Counted from the stretch's first letter, positions 8,789 through 18,190 are shown. The stretch is 28,590 nucleotides of DNA from Lachnospiraceae bacterium UBA2860 (GCA_002350625.1 DEFE01000018.1:1-28590), one strand, 5' to 3'. Numbers and translations are program-made. Notes: generated by a model from the letters alone, not told the origin.

Positions 8789-9448
8789 TCACCGGTTCTT
8801 CTTTTCATCCGTGACCGCCTTCCGCCCGTGCCTGCACACATCCTTCAGGCAGCACGCATCGCAGGCGGGTCTCCGCGCGACGCACACCGCGCGCCCGTGC
8901 AGGACGAAGCGGTGGCAGAGGTCATTGCCCTCCTCCGGGGGGATGATCTTCCAGAGCGCCTTCTCCACCTTCGCGGGTTCTTTGATGTCGTCGACAAGGC
9001 CGATCAGATTGCACAGCCGGATGCAGTGCGTATCCGTCACGATCGCCGGTTTTCCGAACACGTCGCCCATGACGAGATTGGCGCTCTTCCGGCCGACGCC
9101 GGGAAGCGCGAGGATCTCCTCGAAGGTCCCCGGCACGTTCCCGCCGTACTTCTCCTTCAGCACCTTCATGCACGCGGAGATGTCTCTCGCCTTGCTGTGC
9201 CCGAGACCGCAGGGCCTGACAATCTCCTCGATCGCCTCGACCGGCGCCTCCGCGAGCGCATTCACCGAAGGAAACTTCTCGTAGAGGAGCGGCGTGATCT
9301 GGTCCACGCGCGCGTCCGTGCACTGCGCGGCCAGGCGCACACTGACGAGCAGCTGCCACGCCTTGTCGTAGGCGAGCGTGCACTTCGCCTCCGGATAAGC
9401 TTCCTTCAGCCGCTCTATGACGATTAAAGCCAGTTCCTTTTTTCTCAT
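8789..9448 (-). CDS. nth: Endonuclease III (DNA glycosylase/AP lyase)
   Basis: The 219-residue protein is a base-excision repair enzyme that removes oxidised pyrimidines and cleaves the abasic strand. The helix-hairpin-helix motif LPGVGRKSANLV carries the catalytic Lys, and the catalytic Asp is in the following IVTDTHCIR. The C-terminal 4Fe-4S cluster follows the exact Cys-x6-Cys-x2-Cys-x5-Cys spacing in CVARRPACDACCLKDVC. Length matches the family (about 211). GGAG sits 6 bases before the ATG. It begins 12 bp after the gyrA stop, so co-transcription with gyrA is likely. Confidence 0.96.
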   Translation of the reverse strand: MRKKELALIVIERLKEAYPEAKCTLAYDKAWQLLVSVRLAAQCTDARVDQITPLLYEKFPSVNALAEAPVEAIEEIVRPCGLGHSKARDISACMKVLKEKYGGNVPGTFEEILALPGVGRKSANLVMGDVFGKPAIVTDTHCIRLCNLIGLVDDIKEPAKVEKALWKIIPPEEGNDLCHRFVLHGRAVCVARRPACDACCLKDVCRHGRKAVTDEKKNR

Positions 9449-9460
9449 CTCCGGCTCCGT

Positions 9461-12088
9461 TTATGCGTCTTCCGGATTGTCGTCCGCCGGATCTTCCTCA
9501 TCGGCGTCAAGTCCCTCGTCCGCCGCATCATCGTCGAGCTCCTCGTCCGCCGCATCTGCCGCGTCCTCCGAAATCTCGTCAGCCGCCGCCTCGCCTTCTG
9601 CTGCTGCTTCAGCGTCTGCATCCGTGCCTTCACCGGTCGTGTCCTCCGGGTCAAACTTCACCTTCGTGAAGCTCGCCACCGTCACGCCCTCCGCCAGATC
9701 GATGATCTTCACGCCGGTCGTGATGCGCCCGAGGATCGAGATCCCCGCGCAGGCCGTGCGGATCATGACGCCTTCCGTCGTGATGAGCAGCAGCTCGTCG
9801 TCCTCGAGCACAGCCCGCGCCCCGACGAGCCGGCCCGAGCGCTCCGTGATCTTGTAGCACTTGATGCCGTAGCCGCCGCGCCGCTGCGTCCGGAATTCCG
9901 TCATCGGCGTGAGCTTGCCGAGACCATTTTCGGAGATGCACAGCACGTGCGTGCCCTGGTTCTCGGTCAGCATGTTGACCACCTCGTCCCCGGGCTGCAG
10001 CTTCATGCCCCTGACGCCCGACGCGCTGCGCCCCATCGGGCGGATGTCGGTCGCGTTGAAGCGGATGCTCATGCCGTCTCTCGAGATGAGCAGCATGTCC
10101 TGATCCGCGTCGTCCCACTTGACCTCGATCAGCTCGTCGTCCTCCCTTAAGGTGATGGCGGCGATGCCGATCTTCCTGATATTCGAAAATGCCTTCAGCG
10201 GCGTCCGCTTCACTGTGCCCTTCCGCGTCGCCATCACCAGGTACTTGTCCTCGTCGAAGGCCCGGATCGGCAGCACGGTCGTCACGTGCTCCTCCGGCAT
10301 CAGCTGCAGCAAATTCACGAGCGCCGTCCCGCGCGCCGTGCGCGAGGCCTCGGGGATCTCATACGCCTTCAGCTTGTAGGCGCGCCCCTTGTTCGTGAAG
10401 AAGAGGATGATGTTGTGGTTCGTCGTCATCATGACGTCCGCCACCGCGTCGTCCTCGATCGTCTGCATGCCCTTGATGCCTTTACCGCCTCGGTTCTGCA
10501 TGCGGAAGTTGTCCACCGTCATCCGCTTGATGTAGCCCAGATGCGTCGCGGTGATCACCATGTTCTCGTCGGGGATCATGTCCTCCATCGAGATCTCCGA
10601 GGCGTCGAATACGATCTGCGTCCGCCGCTCGTCCGCGTACTTGGCCTTGATGGCGAGCAACTCCTCGCGGATGACGCCGAGCAGCAGGTTCTTGTCGGCG
10701 AGGATCGCCTTCAGGCGCTCGATCGTCTTCACAAGCTCCGCGTACTCCGCCTCGAGCTTGCTTCTTTCGAGACCTGTCAGCGCGCGGAGACGCATGTCCA
10801 CGATCGCCTGCGCCTGCGGGTCGTCGAGACCGAAGCGCGCCATGAGTTCTGCCTTGGCTTCCTGCACATTGGCCGCGCCGCGGATGATTTTGATGACTTC
10901 GTCGATATTGTCGAGCGCGATCAAGAGGCCCTTTAAGATGTGGGCGCGCTCCTCCGCCTTATTGAGATCATAGCGCGTGCGCCTTGTGACGACATCCTCC
11001 TGATGCTTCAGGTAGTGCACGAGCAGGTCCTTCAGACTTAAGACCTTCGGCTGGCCGTCGACCAGCGCCAGATTGTTCACGCCGAAGGTATCCTGCAGCT
11101 GCGTGTGCTTGTAGAGCTGGTTCAGGATGACGTTGGCGTTGGCGTCTCTTCGCACCTCGATGCAGATCTCCATGCCCTCGCGGCTGGAGTGGTCGTTGAG
11201 CGCCGTGATGCCGTCGATTTTCCTGTTGCGGACGAGATCCGCGATCGACTCGATGAGCCGCGCCTTATTGACGAGATACGGGAGCTCCGTCACGAGGATC
11301 TCCGATTTGCCGTTCGGCAGCGTCTCGATGCGGCAGACCGCGCGCACCGTAATCTTGCCGTGCCCGGTCCGGTACGCCTCCTCGATGCCGCGCCTGCCGA
11401 GAATCGTGGCGCCCGTCGGGAAGTCCGGTCCCTTGACGATCTTCATGAGCTCCTCGATGGGCGTGTCCTCCGCGCCCGACACGCGGTCGTCGATCAGGCG
11501 CACGCAGGCGTCGACCGCCTCCCCGAGATTGTGCGGGGGCATATTCGTCGCCATGCCGACGGCGATGCCGGTCGTGCCGTTGACGAGGAGGTTCGGGATC
11601 CGCGCCGGCAGGACCGCCGGCTCCTTCTCCGTCTCGTCGAAGTTCGGCTGGAAATCGACCGTGTCCTTGCCGATATCCGCCAGCATTTCCATGGAGATCT
11701 TCGACAGCCTCGCCTCCGTGTACCGCATCGCGGCGGGCGAGTCCCCGTCGACGGAGCCGAAGTTGCCGTGCCCGTCGACCAGCGGGTAGCGCGTGGACCA
11801 GTCCTGCGCCATATTGACAAGTGATCCGTAGATCGAGGAATCCCCGTGCGGGTGATACTTGCCCATCGTGTCGCCGACGATACGGGCGCACTTTCTGTGC
11901 GGCTTATCCGGCCCGTTGTTCAGCTCGATCATCGACCAGAGCACGCGCCGCTGCACCGGCTTCAGCCCGTCCCGGACGTCCGGCAATGCGCGCGCGACGA
12001 TGACCGACATCGCGTAGTCGATGTAGGAATTCTCCATCGTCTTCTTCAGATCGACTTCCTGTATCCTGTCAAATACTTTGTCGTCCAT
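9461..12088 (-). CDS. gyrA: DNA gyrase subunit A
   Basis: GyrA (875 residues) carries the DNA breakage-reunion and wrapping domains of gyrase. The catalytic tyrosine is Tyr123 in AAMRYTEARL. The quinolone-determining region reads HPHGDSSIYGSLV (residues 79-91): Ser84 corresponds to E. coli Ser83, and Gly88 occupies the place of E. coli Asp87. A GyrA box, QNRGGKG, opens the C-terminal beta-pinwheel domain, and a second related motif QRRGGYG lies later. The last 60 or so residues are a strongly acidic Asp/Glu/Ala tail. It lies 40 bp after gyrB, in a spacer holding a small dyad (ACATAA-GCT-TTATGT), and just upstream of nth. Confidence 0.98.
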   Translation of the reverse strand: MDDKVFDRIQEVDLKKTMENSYIDYAMSVIVARALPDVRDGLKPVQRRVLWSMIELNNGPDKPHRKCARIVGDTMGKYHPHGDSSIYGSLVNMAQDWSTRYPLVDGHGNFGSVDGDSPAAMRYTEARLSKISMEMLADIGKDTVDFQPNFDETEKEPAVLPARIPNLLVNGTTGIAVGMATNMPPHNLGEAVDACVRLIDDRVSGAEDTPIEELMKIVKGPDFPTGATILGRRGIEEAYRTGHGKITVRAVCRIETLPNGKSEILVTELPYLVNKARLIESIADLVRNRKIDGITALNDHSSREGMEICIEVRRDANANVILNQLYKHTQLQDTFGVNNLALVDGQPKVLSLKDLLVHYLKHQEDVVTRRTRYDLNKAEERAHILKGLLIALDNIDEVIKIIRGAANVQEAKAELMARFGLDDPQAQAIVDMRLRALTGLERSKLEAEYAELVKTIERLKAILADKNLLLGVIREELLAIKAKYADERRTQIVFDASEISMEDMIPDENMVITATHLGYIKRMTVDNFRMQNRGGKGIKGMQTIEDDAVADVMMTTNHNIILFFTNKGRAYKLKAYEIPEASRTARGTALVNLLQLMPEEHVTTVLPIRAFDEDKYLVMATRKGTVKRTPLKAFSNIRKIGIAAITLREDDELIEVKWDDADQDMLLISRDGMSIRFNATDIRPMGRSASGVRGMKLQPGDEVVNMLTENQGTHVLCISENGLGKLTPMTEFRTQRRGGYGIKCYKITERSGRLVGARAVLEDDELLLITTEGVMIRTACAGISILGRITTGVKIIDLAEGVTVASFTKVKFDPEDTTGEGTDADAEAAAEGEAAADEISEDAADAADEELDDDAADEGLDADEEDPADDNPEDA

Positions 12089-12128
12089 AGTTCAGCCTTT
12101 CAGCATGATTTCACATAAGCTTTATGTT

Positions 12129-14060
12129 TTATACGTCGAGATTCGTCACGTACTTCGCGTTCTCTTCGATGAATTCCCGCCGCGGCTCGACCTTGTCGCC
12201 CATCAGCGTCGTAAATGTCAGATCGATCTCGGATGCGGAGTCCTCATCCATCCCGACGCGCTTTAAGATCCGCTTCTCCGGATCCATCGTCGTCTCCCAG
12301 AGCTGGTCCGCGTCCATCTCGCCGAGGCCCTTGTATCTCTGGATCTTGTTGTTCTGGTCGCGCCCGATCTCTCTTAAAATCCCGTCGAGCTCCGCGTCGG
12401 AATACGCGTAGTACACCTTGCGGTTCTTCTCGACCTTGTAGAGCGGCGGCTGCGCCAGGTACACGTGCCCGGTCTTGATGAGCTCGGGCATGAAGCGGTA
12501 GAGGAAGGTCAGCATGAGCGTCGCGATGTGCGCGCCGTCCACGTCGGCATCCGTCATGATGATGATCTTGTCGTACCTAAGCTTCTCGATATCGAAATCC
12601 TCGTGGATCCCGGTGCCGAAGGCGGTGATCATCGCCTTGATCTCGGCGTTGCCGTAGATGCGGTCAAGCCGCGCCTTCTCCACATTGAGGATCTTGCCGC
12701 GAAGCGGCAGGATCGCCTGCGTCGCGCGGGACCTCGCCGTCTTCGCGCTGCCGCCGGCGGAGTCGCCCTCCACGATGAAGATCTCGCAGTTCTTCGGGTT
12801 CTTGTCGGTGCAGTCCGCGAGCTTCCCCGGCAGGCTCATGCCGTCGAGCGCGGACTTCCTCCGCGTCAGGTCGCGCGCTTTTCTCGCGGCCTCCCTCGCG
12901 CGCTGCGCGAGCACGGACTTCTCCACCGTCGCCTTGCCCACGTTCGGGTTCTGCTCGAGGAAATACGTCAGCTGCTCGTTCACGATCGAATTGACCGCGC
13001 TCCGCGCCTCGGAGTTGCCGAGCTTCATCTTCGTCTGTCCCTCGAACTGCGGGTTCTCGATCTTGACCGAGATGATCGCCGTGAGTCCCTCGCGGATATC
13101 CTCGCCCGTCAGGTTCGGCTCGGAGTCCTTCAGAAGCTTATTCTTCCTGGCGTAGTCGTTGAACACCTTGGTGAGCGCGGTGCGGAAGCCTTCCACGTGC
13201 ATGCCGCCCTCCGGCGTCACGATGTTGTTGACGAAGCCGTAGGTATTCTCTTTATAGCCGTCGTTGTGCTGCATCGCCACCTCGACGAGCACGCCGTTCT
13301 TCTCCCCCTCGCAGTAGATCACCTGCGGGTAGAGCGCCGATGAGCTGCGGTTTAAGTACTGCACGAACTCAACGATGCCGCCCTCGTAGTGGAAGACGCG
13401 CGTCTTCGGCCCGTCCTCCGGCCGCTCGTCGGTAAAGGTGAATTTCAGTCCCTTCGTGAGGAAGGCCATCTCGCGGAAGCGCTGCTTGAGCGTGTCGAAA
13501 TCAAATTCGATGCTCTCGAAGATCTCCCGGTCCGGGAAAAATGTCACGCTCGTCCCGTGCAGCTCTTCCCCGCAGTCCCCGACAATCTTCAGCTTGTACA
13601 TGGTCTTGCCGCGCTCATAGCGCTGCTGGTACACCTTTCCCTCGTGGAAGATGCGCACCTCGAGCCACTCGGAGAGCGCGTTGACGACAGACGCGCCGAC
13701 GCCGTGAAGGCCGCCCGACACCTTGTATCCCCCGCCGCCGAATTTGCCGCCGGCGTGGAGAATGGTGAAGACGACTTCGACGGCGGGGATGCCCGCCTGA
13801 TGATTGATGCCGACCGGGATGCCGCGCCCGTTGTCCGTGACCGTGACGGAATTGTCCTTGTGCACGGTGACCTCGATGTGGTCGCAGGTGCCGGCGAGCG
13901 CCTCGTCGACGGAATTGTCCACGATTTCATAGACCAGATGATGGAGGCCGCGGGCGGACGTCGATCCGATGTACATGCCCGGTCTTTTGCGCACCGCTTC
14001 CAGACCCTTCAGGATCTGGATCTGGTCTGCGCCGTATTCTTCGTGCCCTTCGTTACTCAT
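12129..14060 (-). CDS. gyrB: DNA gyrase subunit B
   Basis: GyrB (643 residues) is the ATPase subunit of gyrase. The GHKL ATPase domain shows EIVDNSVDEA (45-54), the Mg/ATP loop DNGRGIPV (76-83) and GGLHGVGASVVNALS (116-130). The TOPRIM domain shows EGDSAGGSA (431-439) and the DADVD acid cluster at 504-508. The C-terminal QRYKGLGEMDADQLWETTM is the typical GyrA-binding tail segment. Length fits the shorter Gram-positive GyrB form. Its ATG overlaps the recF stop by 4 bp (ATGA), and GGAGG lies about 9-12 bases upstream, inside recF. Confidence 0.98.
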   Translation of the reverse strand: MSNEGHEEYGADQIQILKGLEAVRKRPGMYIGSTSARGLHHLVYEIVDNSVDEALAGTCDHIEVTVHKDNSVTVTDNGRGIPVGINHQAGIPAVEVVFTILHAGGKFGGGGYKVSGGLHGVGASVVNALSEWLEVRIFHEGKVYQQRYERGKTMYKLKIVGDCGEELHGTSVTFFPDREIFESIEFDFDTLKQRFREMAFLTKGLKFTFTDERPEDGPKTRVFHYEGGIVEFVQYLNRSSSALYPQVIYCEGEKNGVLVEVAMQHNDGYKENTYGFVNNIVTPEGGMHVEGFRTALTKVFNDYARKNKLLKDSEPNLTGEDIREGLTAIISVKIENPQFEGQTKMKLGNSEARSAVNSIVNEQLTYFLEQNPNVGKATVEKSVLAQRAREAARKARDLTRRKSALDGMSLPGKLADCTDKNPKNCEIFIVEGDSAGGSAKTARSRATQAILPLRGKILNVEKARLDRIYGNAEIKAMITAFGTGIHEDFDIEKLRYDKIIIMTDADVDGAHIATLMLTFLYRFMPELIKTGHVYLAQPPLYKVEKNRKVYYAYSDAELDGILREIGRDQNNKIQRYKGLGEMDADQLWETTMDPEKRILKRVGMDEDSASEIDLTFTTLMGDKVEPRREFIEENAKYVTNLDV

Positions 14061-15178
14061 GCCTTTTTACTCCTCCCGTCTTCCTGTCCGCTGAAGTGCC
14101 GCTTTTTCACGGAACCGTTCTCCACGTGGAAGATACTGTCCGCGTGAAAGGTGTCTCTGACAAACTCGTCGTAGCCCGTGCAGGTGATCAGCGTCTGCGT
14201 ATCCCTGATGCTTTTCAGCAGCGCATTCCGCCTCTCCGCGTCGAGCTCCGAGAGCACGTCGTCTAAAAGCAGCACCGGCTTGTCTTTCCGGATGGATTCG
14301 ATCACCGCGATCTCCGCCATTTTCATGGACAGCGCCGCGGTTCTCTGCTGGCCCTGCGAGCCGTAGAGGCGCAGGTCCATGCCGTTGACGCGGACGCACA
14401 GATCGTCTCTGTGCGGTCCCGCGTGCGTCTCCTTCGTGCGGAGATCCATGTCGCGGTTCCGCGCCGTCTTATCGGCGAGCTGGTCCGCCTCCGTGTTCGG
14501 CTCGTAGCTGATCCGGAGGCGCTCCTTCTCCTCCGTCAGCAGCAGGTGCTTTCCGGAGGCCATATCGCCGAGCTGTTTCACAAATGCCTCTCTTCTCTTT
14601 ATGATCCTCTCTCCGGTGCTCACGAGCTCTCCGTCCCACACGTCGAGCTCCGCCGCCCGCTCCGGGCGGAGCGCCGCGTCGTGCAGCAGCGCGTTCCGCT
14701 GCGCGAGGATCTTGCCGTAGCGGACGAGGTCCGCCAGATAGATTCTGTCCACGGCGCTTAAGATCAGATCCAGATAGCGCCGCCTCCCGGCGGGACCGTT
14801 CTTGATGATGTTCAGGTCCTCCGGGGAAAAGAACACGAGCGAAGCGATGCCGTAGAGATCCGCCGCGCGCCGCACAGGCACGCCGCCGACCGCCACGCCC
14901 TTCGGGCGGTTCTTTTTAAGATGCATGTCGATCCGGTACTCGTTGCCGTTCCGATCGATCAGCATCCGGATGTGGCTCTCTTCGTCCCCCATGCGGATCA
15001 GGTCGCGGTCCTTCGAGAGCCGGTGCGACTTCGTCGTGCCGGCGAGATAGATCGCCTCGAGGATATTGGTCTTCCCCTGCGCGTTGCTCCCGTAGAAGAT
15101 ATTGGTTCCCGGGCTCAGCGCAAGAGACAGCGACGCATAGTTCCGAAAGGACATGAGGTCGAGTTTCTTAACGTACAA
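14057..15178 (-). CDS. recF: DNA replication and repair protein RecF
   Basis: RecF is an ABC-type ATPase that helps load RecA at gaps with RecO and RecR. The Walker A loop is GSNAQGKTN. The signature-like region YGSQGQQRTAALS and the Walker B stretch PVLLLDDVLSELD are in the second half. The open frame reaches an ATG at 15256, but that would overlap yaaA by 89 bp and add 26 residues unlike RecF. A TTG at 15178, with ACGGAGA 7 bases upstream, gives LYVKKLDLMSFRNY, the expected RecF N-terminus, and a normal 373-residue length. With this start the overlap with yaaA is 11 bp. It overlaps gyrB by 4 bp, so yaaA, recF and gyrB are probably translationally coupled. Confidence 0.93.
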   Translation of the reverse strand: MYVKKLDLMSFRNYASLSLALSPGTNIFYGSNAQGKTNILEAIYLAGTTKSHRLSKDRDLIRMGDEESHIRMLIDRNGNEYRIDMHLKKNRPKGVAVGGVPVRRAADLYGIASLVFFSPEDLNIIKNGPAGRRRYLDLILSAVDRIYLADLVRYGKILAQRNALLHDAALRPERAAELDVWDGELVSTGERIIKRREAFVKQLGDMASGKHLLLTEEKERLRISYEPNTEADQLADKTARNRDMDLRTKETHAGPHRDDLCVRVNGMDLRLYGSQGQQRTAALSMKMAEIAVIESIRKDKPVLLLDDVLSELDAERRNALLKSIRDTQTLITCTGYDEFVRDTFHADSIFHVENGSVKKRHFSGQEDGRSKKA

Positions 15179-15383
15179 CGCGGATCTCCGTTTCTCCGAA
15201 CGTGACGACGTCACCGTCCCTGAGCTTTCTTCCGCGGCGCGTGTCCGTCTCGCCATTGACCGAGACCTCGCCCGCCGTGATCACTTCCTTCGCTTCCGAC
15301 CCGCTCTCCACAAGGCCCGCCGCCTTTAGGAGCTGGCCGAGCGTGATATATTCATCCTGCTCACGCAGCTTCAGTGTCTCCAT
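15168..15383 (-). CDS. yaaA: S4-domain RNA-binding protein YaaA
   Basis: This 71-residue protein is almost entirely an S4 RNA-binding fold (GQLLKAAGLVESGSEAKEVI, then GEVSVNGETDTRRGRKLRDGD). Small S4 proteins in this exact position between dnaN and recF are conserved in Firmicutes and have been linked to ribosome biogenesis. AAGGAG is 9 bases before the ATG. It begins 16 bp after the dnaN stop and overlaps recF by 11 bp. Confidence 0.9.
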   Translation of the reverse strand: METLKLREQDEYITLGQLLKAAGLVESGSEAKEVITAGEVSVNGETDTRRGRKLRDGDVVTFGETEIRVVR

Positions 15384-15399
15384 GAAGACATCTCCTTCT

Positions 15400-16503
15400 T
15401 TACCGGATAAAGTTGACCGGCAGCACCAGATAGGTGTAGGACATCTCGTCGTCCTTGATAAAGCAGGGCGCCTTCGGATTGACGAGATAGATCGTCACGT
15501 TTTCGTCGCTGATCGCCTTCAGCGCGTCCAGCATGAGGCGCGGATTGAAGCCGATCACCATATCCTTTCCTTCCTTCGCCACATCGAGCGACTCGTCCAT
15601 GGCGCCGAGCGGGGACTCGATCGAAAGATGCATCTCCTGATCCGCAAGCTCGAAGATAATCGGCTTTTTGTCCCCTTCCCTGACGAACAAGGTGGCGCGG
15701 TCCACGCAGCTTAAGAGCAGCGTCCGGTTCACCGTGATCTTCGTCTCATAGTCGCCGGAGATCATCTGGTCGATGTTGAAATATTCCCCGTCGATGAGGC
15801 GCGAGACCATTTTCGTCCCGGGAATTTCAAAAGCGATGTGGTTCTTCGCGAAGTAGATGTGGACGAGATCATCCATCTCCCCGGTCAGGATCCGGCTCAT
15901 ATCGAGCAGCGTCTTGCCCGGCACGATGACCTTTCTGTTCTCAAATGTCTCCTTCAGCGCCACCCGGCGGATCGCGATGCGGTGGCCGTCGAGCGCCACC
16001 ACGCGGAAGATGTCGCCGCGGATCTCGAAGAGCTCGCCCGTCATCACCTTGTTGTTCTCATTGGCCGCGACAGAGAAGATCGTCTCCTGGATGACGGACT
16101 TCAGCGTGAACTGGGAGACTGTCACGCACTCCTCCGCCTCCACGGGCGGAAGATAGGTGAACTCCTCCCCGCTCTTCCCGCCGATCGAGAACTTCGCCTT
16201 GCCGCACTTGATCAGGATGTGGTAGTCGCTGTCCGACATAAATGTCACGATTTCGTCCGGCAGCTTCCGGATGATCTCGGAGAACATCCGCGCGTCGACA
16301 GCCACGGTGCCCGGCACCTCTACGCCGGCCTTCACGCGGGTCTCGATGCCCATCTCCATGTCGTTGGCGGTCAGGATGATTTCGCTGCCCTTCGCCTCGA
16401 TCAGGATGCATTCCAGAATCTTCATCGTTGTGTGAGACGGAACGGCGCGGATCGCGATGCCGACGCCGGCCATCAGGTCGCTTTTGTTTGCGGTAAATTT
16501 CAT
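15400..16503 (-). CDS. dnaN: DNA polymerase III beta subunit (sliding clamp)
   Basis: The 367-residue protein forms the dimeric ring that tethers the replicative polymerase to DNA. The N-terminal MKFTANKSDLMAGV, the central VALDGHRIAIR and the C-terminal YLVLPVNFIR are characteristic of the three-domain clamp, and the length is normal. GAGG is 8 bases before the ATG. It lies 331 bp downstream of dnaA, across the second half of the origin, which is larger than a simple operon gap and allows it its own promoter. Confidence 0.98.
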   Translation of the reverse strand: MKFTANKSDLMAGVGIAIRAVPSHTTMKILECILIEAKGSEIILTANDMEMGIETRVKAGVEVPGTVAVDARMFSEIIRKLPDEIVTFMSDSDYHILIKCGKAKFSIGGKSGEEFTYLPPVEAEECVTVSQFTLKSVIQETIFSVAANENNKVMTGELFEIRGDIFRVVALDGHRIAIRRVALKETFENRKVIVPGKTLLDMSRILTGEMDDLVHIYFAKNHIAFEIPGTKMVSRLIDGEYFNIDQMISGDYETKITVNRTLLLSCVDRATLFVREGDKKPIIFELADQEMHLSIESPLGAMDESLDVAKEGKDMVIGFNPRLMLDALKAISDENVTIYLVNPKAPCFIKDDEMSYTYLVLPVNFIR

Positions 16504-16834
16504 GTCAGAAACCTCATTTCATCAATCAGCGCTTCGAAGGATTTCTCCGCATGCGCCCGGGTACCTTGTCCATTAAGTAATGATTAAAGAATGAAATTAA
16601 GAAGTCATAACAGTATGCGCTGTGGATTCGTGCACAGGGCCGAAAAAGCCTTGCGGCACCTCGCTTTTTCATGTCGACGGGAACGTGTTCTTGAAACGGA
16701 GTTCCCTGTGTCCTTTGTGCGCGGAAAAAGCTGTACACAAATCCGGCAACAGACTGTACACGTGTCTAAGTCGGAAAATCGTGGATAACTGCGGAAACTG
16801 ATGAACCGCGATATCCTCATTAACCGTAAAAGCC
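16504..16834. other. oriC: dnaA-dnaN intergenic part of bipartite oriC
   Basis: No gene is seen in these 331 bp. Reading from dnaA towards dnaN it holds a DnaA-box-like TTATCCACG (16780-16788, 8 of 9), two CTGTACAC direct repeats (16731-16738 and 16754-16761), a hairpin (16642-16670), a weaker box GAATCCACA (16621-16629), a short GCGC, and an AT-rich stretch at 16573-16613. The order boxes, GC cluster, AT-rich DNA, dnaN resembles the unwinding half of the B. subtilis origin. Five triplets at 16599-16613 partly fit a DnaA-trio pattern. The unwinding site is inferred. Confidence 0.65.
16642..16670 (-). terminator. Possible terminator or attenuator between dnaA and dnaN
   Basis: GAAAAAGC at one end pairs with GCTTTTTC at the other (8 bp). 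On the minus strand an inner GCC-GCAA-GGC mini-hairpin is followed directly by five T. It could end part of the dnaA transcript before dnaN. Confidence 0.4.
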
Positions 16835-18190
16835 TTATCCGGGAGAAACCTTCTTCCTGATGGCGTCGACCGTGTTTCTCGTCTGCGGATTCACGGTGAT
16901 CTCCTTTTCAATGCGCTTGCACGCGGAGAGGACCGTGGTGTGATCCTTCTTATTTAATAGGTTCGCGATCGTAATCAGCGCGTCCTCCGTCATCTCGCGG
17001 CACAGGTACATCGCAATCATGCGCGGGAACACGTACTTTTTGTCCCGCTTCGAGCTGCGGATCTCCTGCAGCGACAGATGGAAATGCTCCGCGGTCGCGC
17101 CGATGATCATCTCGCTGGTCACGGTCTTCTGCTCGTCCGGCGTGATCAGGTCGTGCAGAATGACCTCGGCGAGCGGCAGATCCACCTCGCATTTTTCAAG
17201 CACCGCCTTGGCGTGCACGTGGTTGAGGCAGCCCTCGAGCTCGCGGATATTCGACTTGATGTTCCGCGCGATGTAATCGAGCACCTCGTTGTCGATCTCG
17301 TAGCCGTCGATCTCCTGCTTCTTGCGGAGAATCGCCATCCTCGTCTCGTAGTCCGGCGAAGAAATGTCGGCGATGAGCCCCATCTCCAGCCGCGAGCGGA
17401 TCCGCTCCTCCAGGATATCCAGATCCTTCGGCGGTTTGTCCGAAGAAATGATGATCTGCTTCTTCTGACTGTAGAGCGCCTCGAAGGTGTGGAAGAACTC
17501 CTCCTGCGTCGACTCTTTGCCGATGATGAACTGGATGTCGTCGATCAGCAGCACGTCGATGTTCCGGTACTTCTTCCGGAAGTTGGACATGGCGGAATTG
17601 TTGCCATTTCTGATCGAGTCGATCAGTTCATTCGTAAATGTCTCCGACGTCACGTACAGCACGCGCGCCTCCGGGTTCCTTCTTAAGATGAAGTGGGCGA
17701 TCGAGTGCATCAGATGCGTCTTGCCGAGTCCCACGCCCGCATAGAGATAGAGCGGGTTGTAGATCTCGCCCGGAGATTCGGCGACGGCCAGGGAAGCGGC
17801 GTGCGCGAACTTGTTGTTGGAGCCGACGACGAAGGAGTCAAAGGTGTACTTCGGGTCGAGGTGCGCCCGCTCCATGATATCGTCGAATGAATCGTCCGTC
17901 TCCTTCTCCGTGAACTGCGTCAGATCTTCCTTGTCCGTGTAGTGCACATTCAGATTGAGGCCGGTGACCTCCGTCACGGCCGTGCGTATCATATAGGTAT
18001 ATTTTTTGTTGAGAAGATTGATGGCCATGCTCCCCATGGGCACGTAGAGGACGAAGCCCTCGTGATCGGCCGCCTTGAGTTCCAGGGGAAGGATCCATGT
18101 GGAAAAAGAGACGCCGGTGAGATCGTTCTCTCTCTTGATATACTCAAGGATCTCCGGCCACTTTTCCGCAAGCGTGACATAATTATCCAT
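16835..18190 (-). CDS. dnaA: Chromosomal replication initiator DnaA
   Basis: DnaA (451 residues) binds the origin boxes and unwinds DNA with ATP. Domain I occupies roughly 1-85. The AAA+ domain starts near 115, with Walker A AGVGLGKTH (151-159) and Walker B LLIDD (214-218). The EERIRSRLEMGL segment (261-272) carries the arginine-finger region. Domain IV has the DNA-contacting SSKRDKKYVFPRMIAMYL and KKDHTTVLSACKRI; the latter reads KKDHTTV where E. coli and B. subtilis have GRDHTTV. The start is preceded only by a weak GGGG about 12 bases away. Promoter and putative operator are at 18233-18272. Confidence 0.98.
   Translation of the reverse strand: MDNYVTLAEKWPEILEYIKRENDLTGVSFSTWILPLELKAADHEGFVLYVPMGSMAINLLNKKYTYMIRTAVTEVTGLNLNVHYTDKEDLTQFTEKETDDSFDDIMERAHLDPKYTFDSFVVGSNNKFAHAASLAVAESPGEIYNPLYLYAGVGLGKTHLMHSIAHFILRRNPEARVLYVTSETFTNELIDSIRNGNNSAMSNFRKKYRNIDVLLIDDIQFIIGKESTQEEFFHTFEALYSQKKQIIISSDKPPKDLDILEERIRSRLEMGLIADISSPDYETRMAILRKKQEIDGYEIDNEVLDYIARNIKSNIRELEGCLNHVHAKAVLEKCEVDLPLAEVILHDLITPDEQKTVTSEMIIGATAEHFHLSLQEIRSSKRDKKYVFPRMIAMYLCREMTEDALITIANLLNKKDHTTVLSACKRIEKEITVNPQTRNTVDAIRKKVSPG

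Noticed and set aside
15179..15256. N-terminal 26-residue extension of RecF
   Set aside because: It would overlap yaaA by 89 bp; the TTG at 15178 has a ribosome binding site and gives the family N-terminus.
16886..17165. Divergence of the DnaA domain IV signature (KKDHTTV instead of GRDHTTV) as evidence of altered box specificity
   Set aside because: Lys-for-Gly/Arg changes before DHTTV are, as far as I recall, common in Lachnospiraceae DnaA, and the origin still holds consensus boxes.
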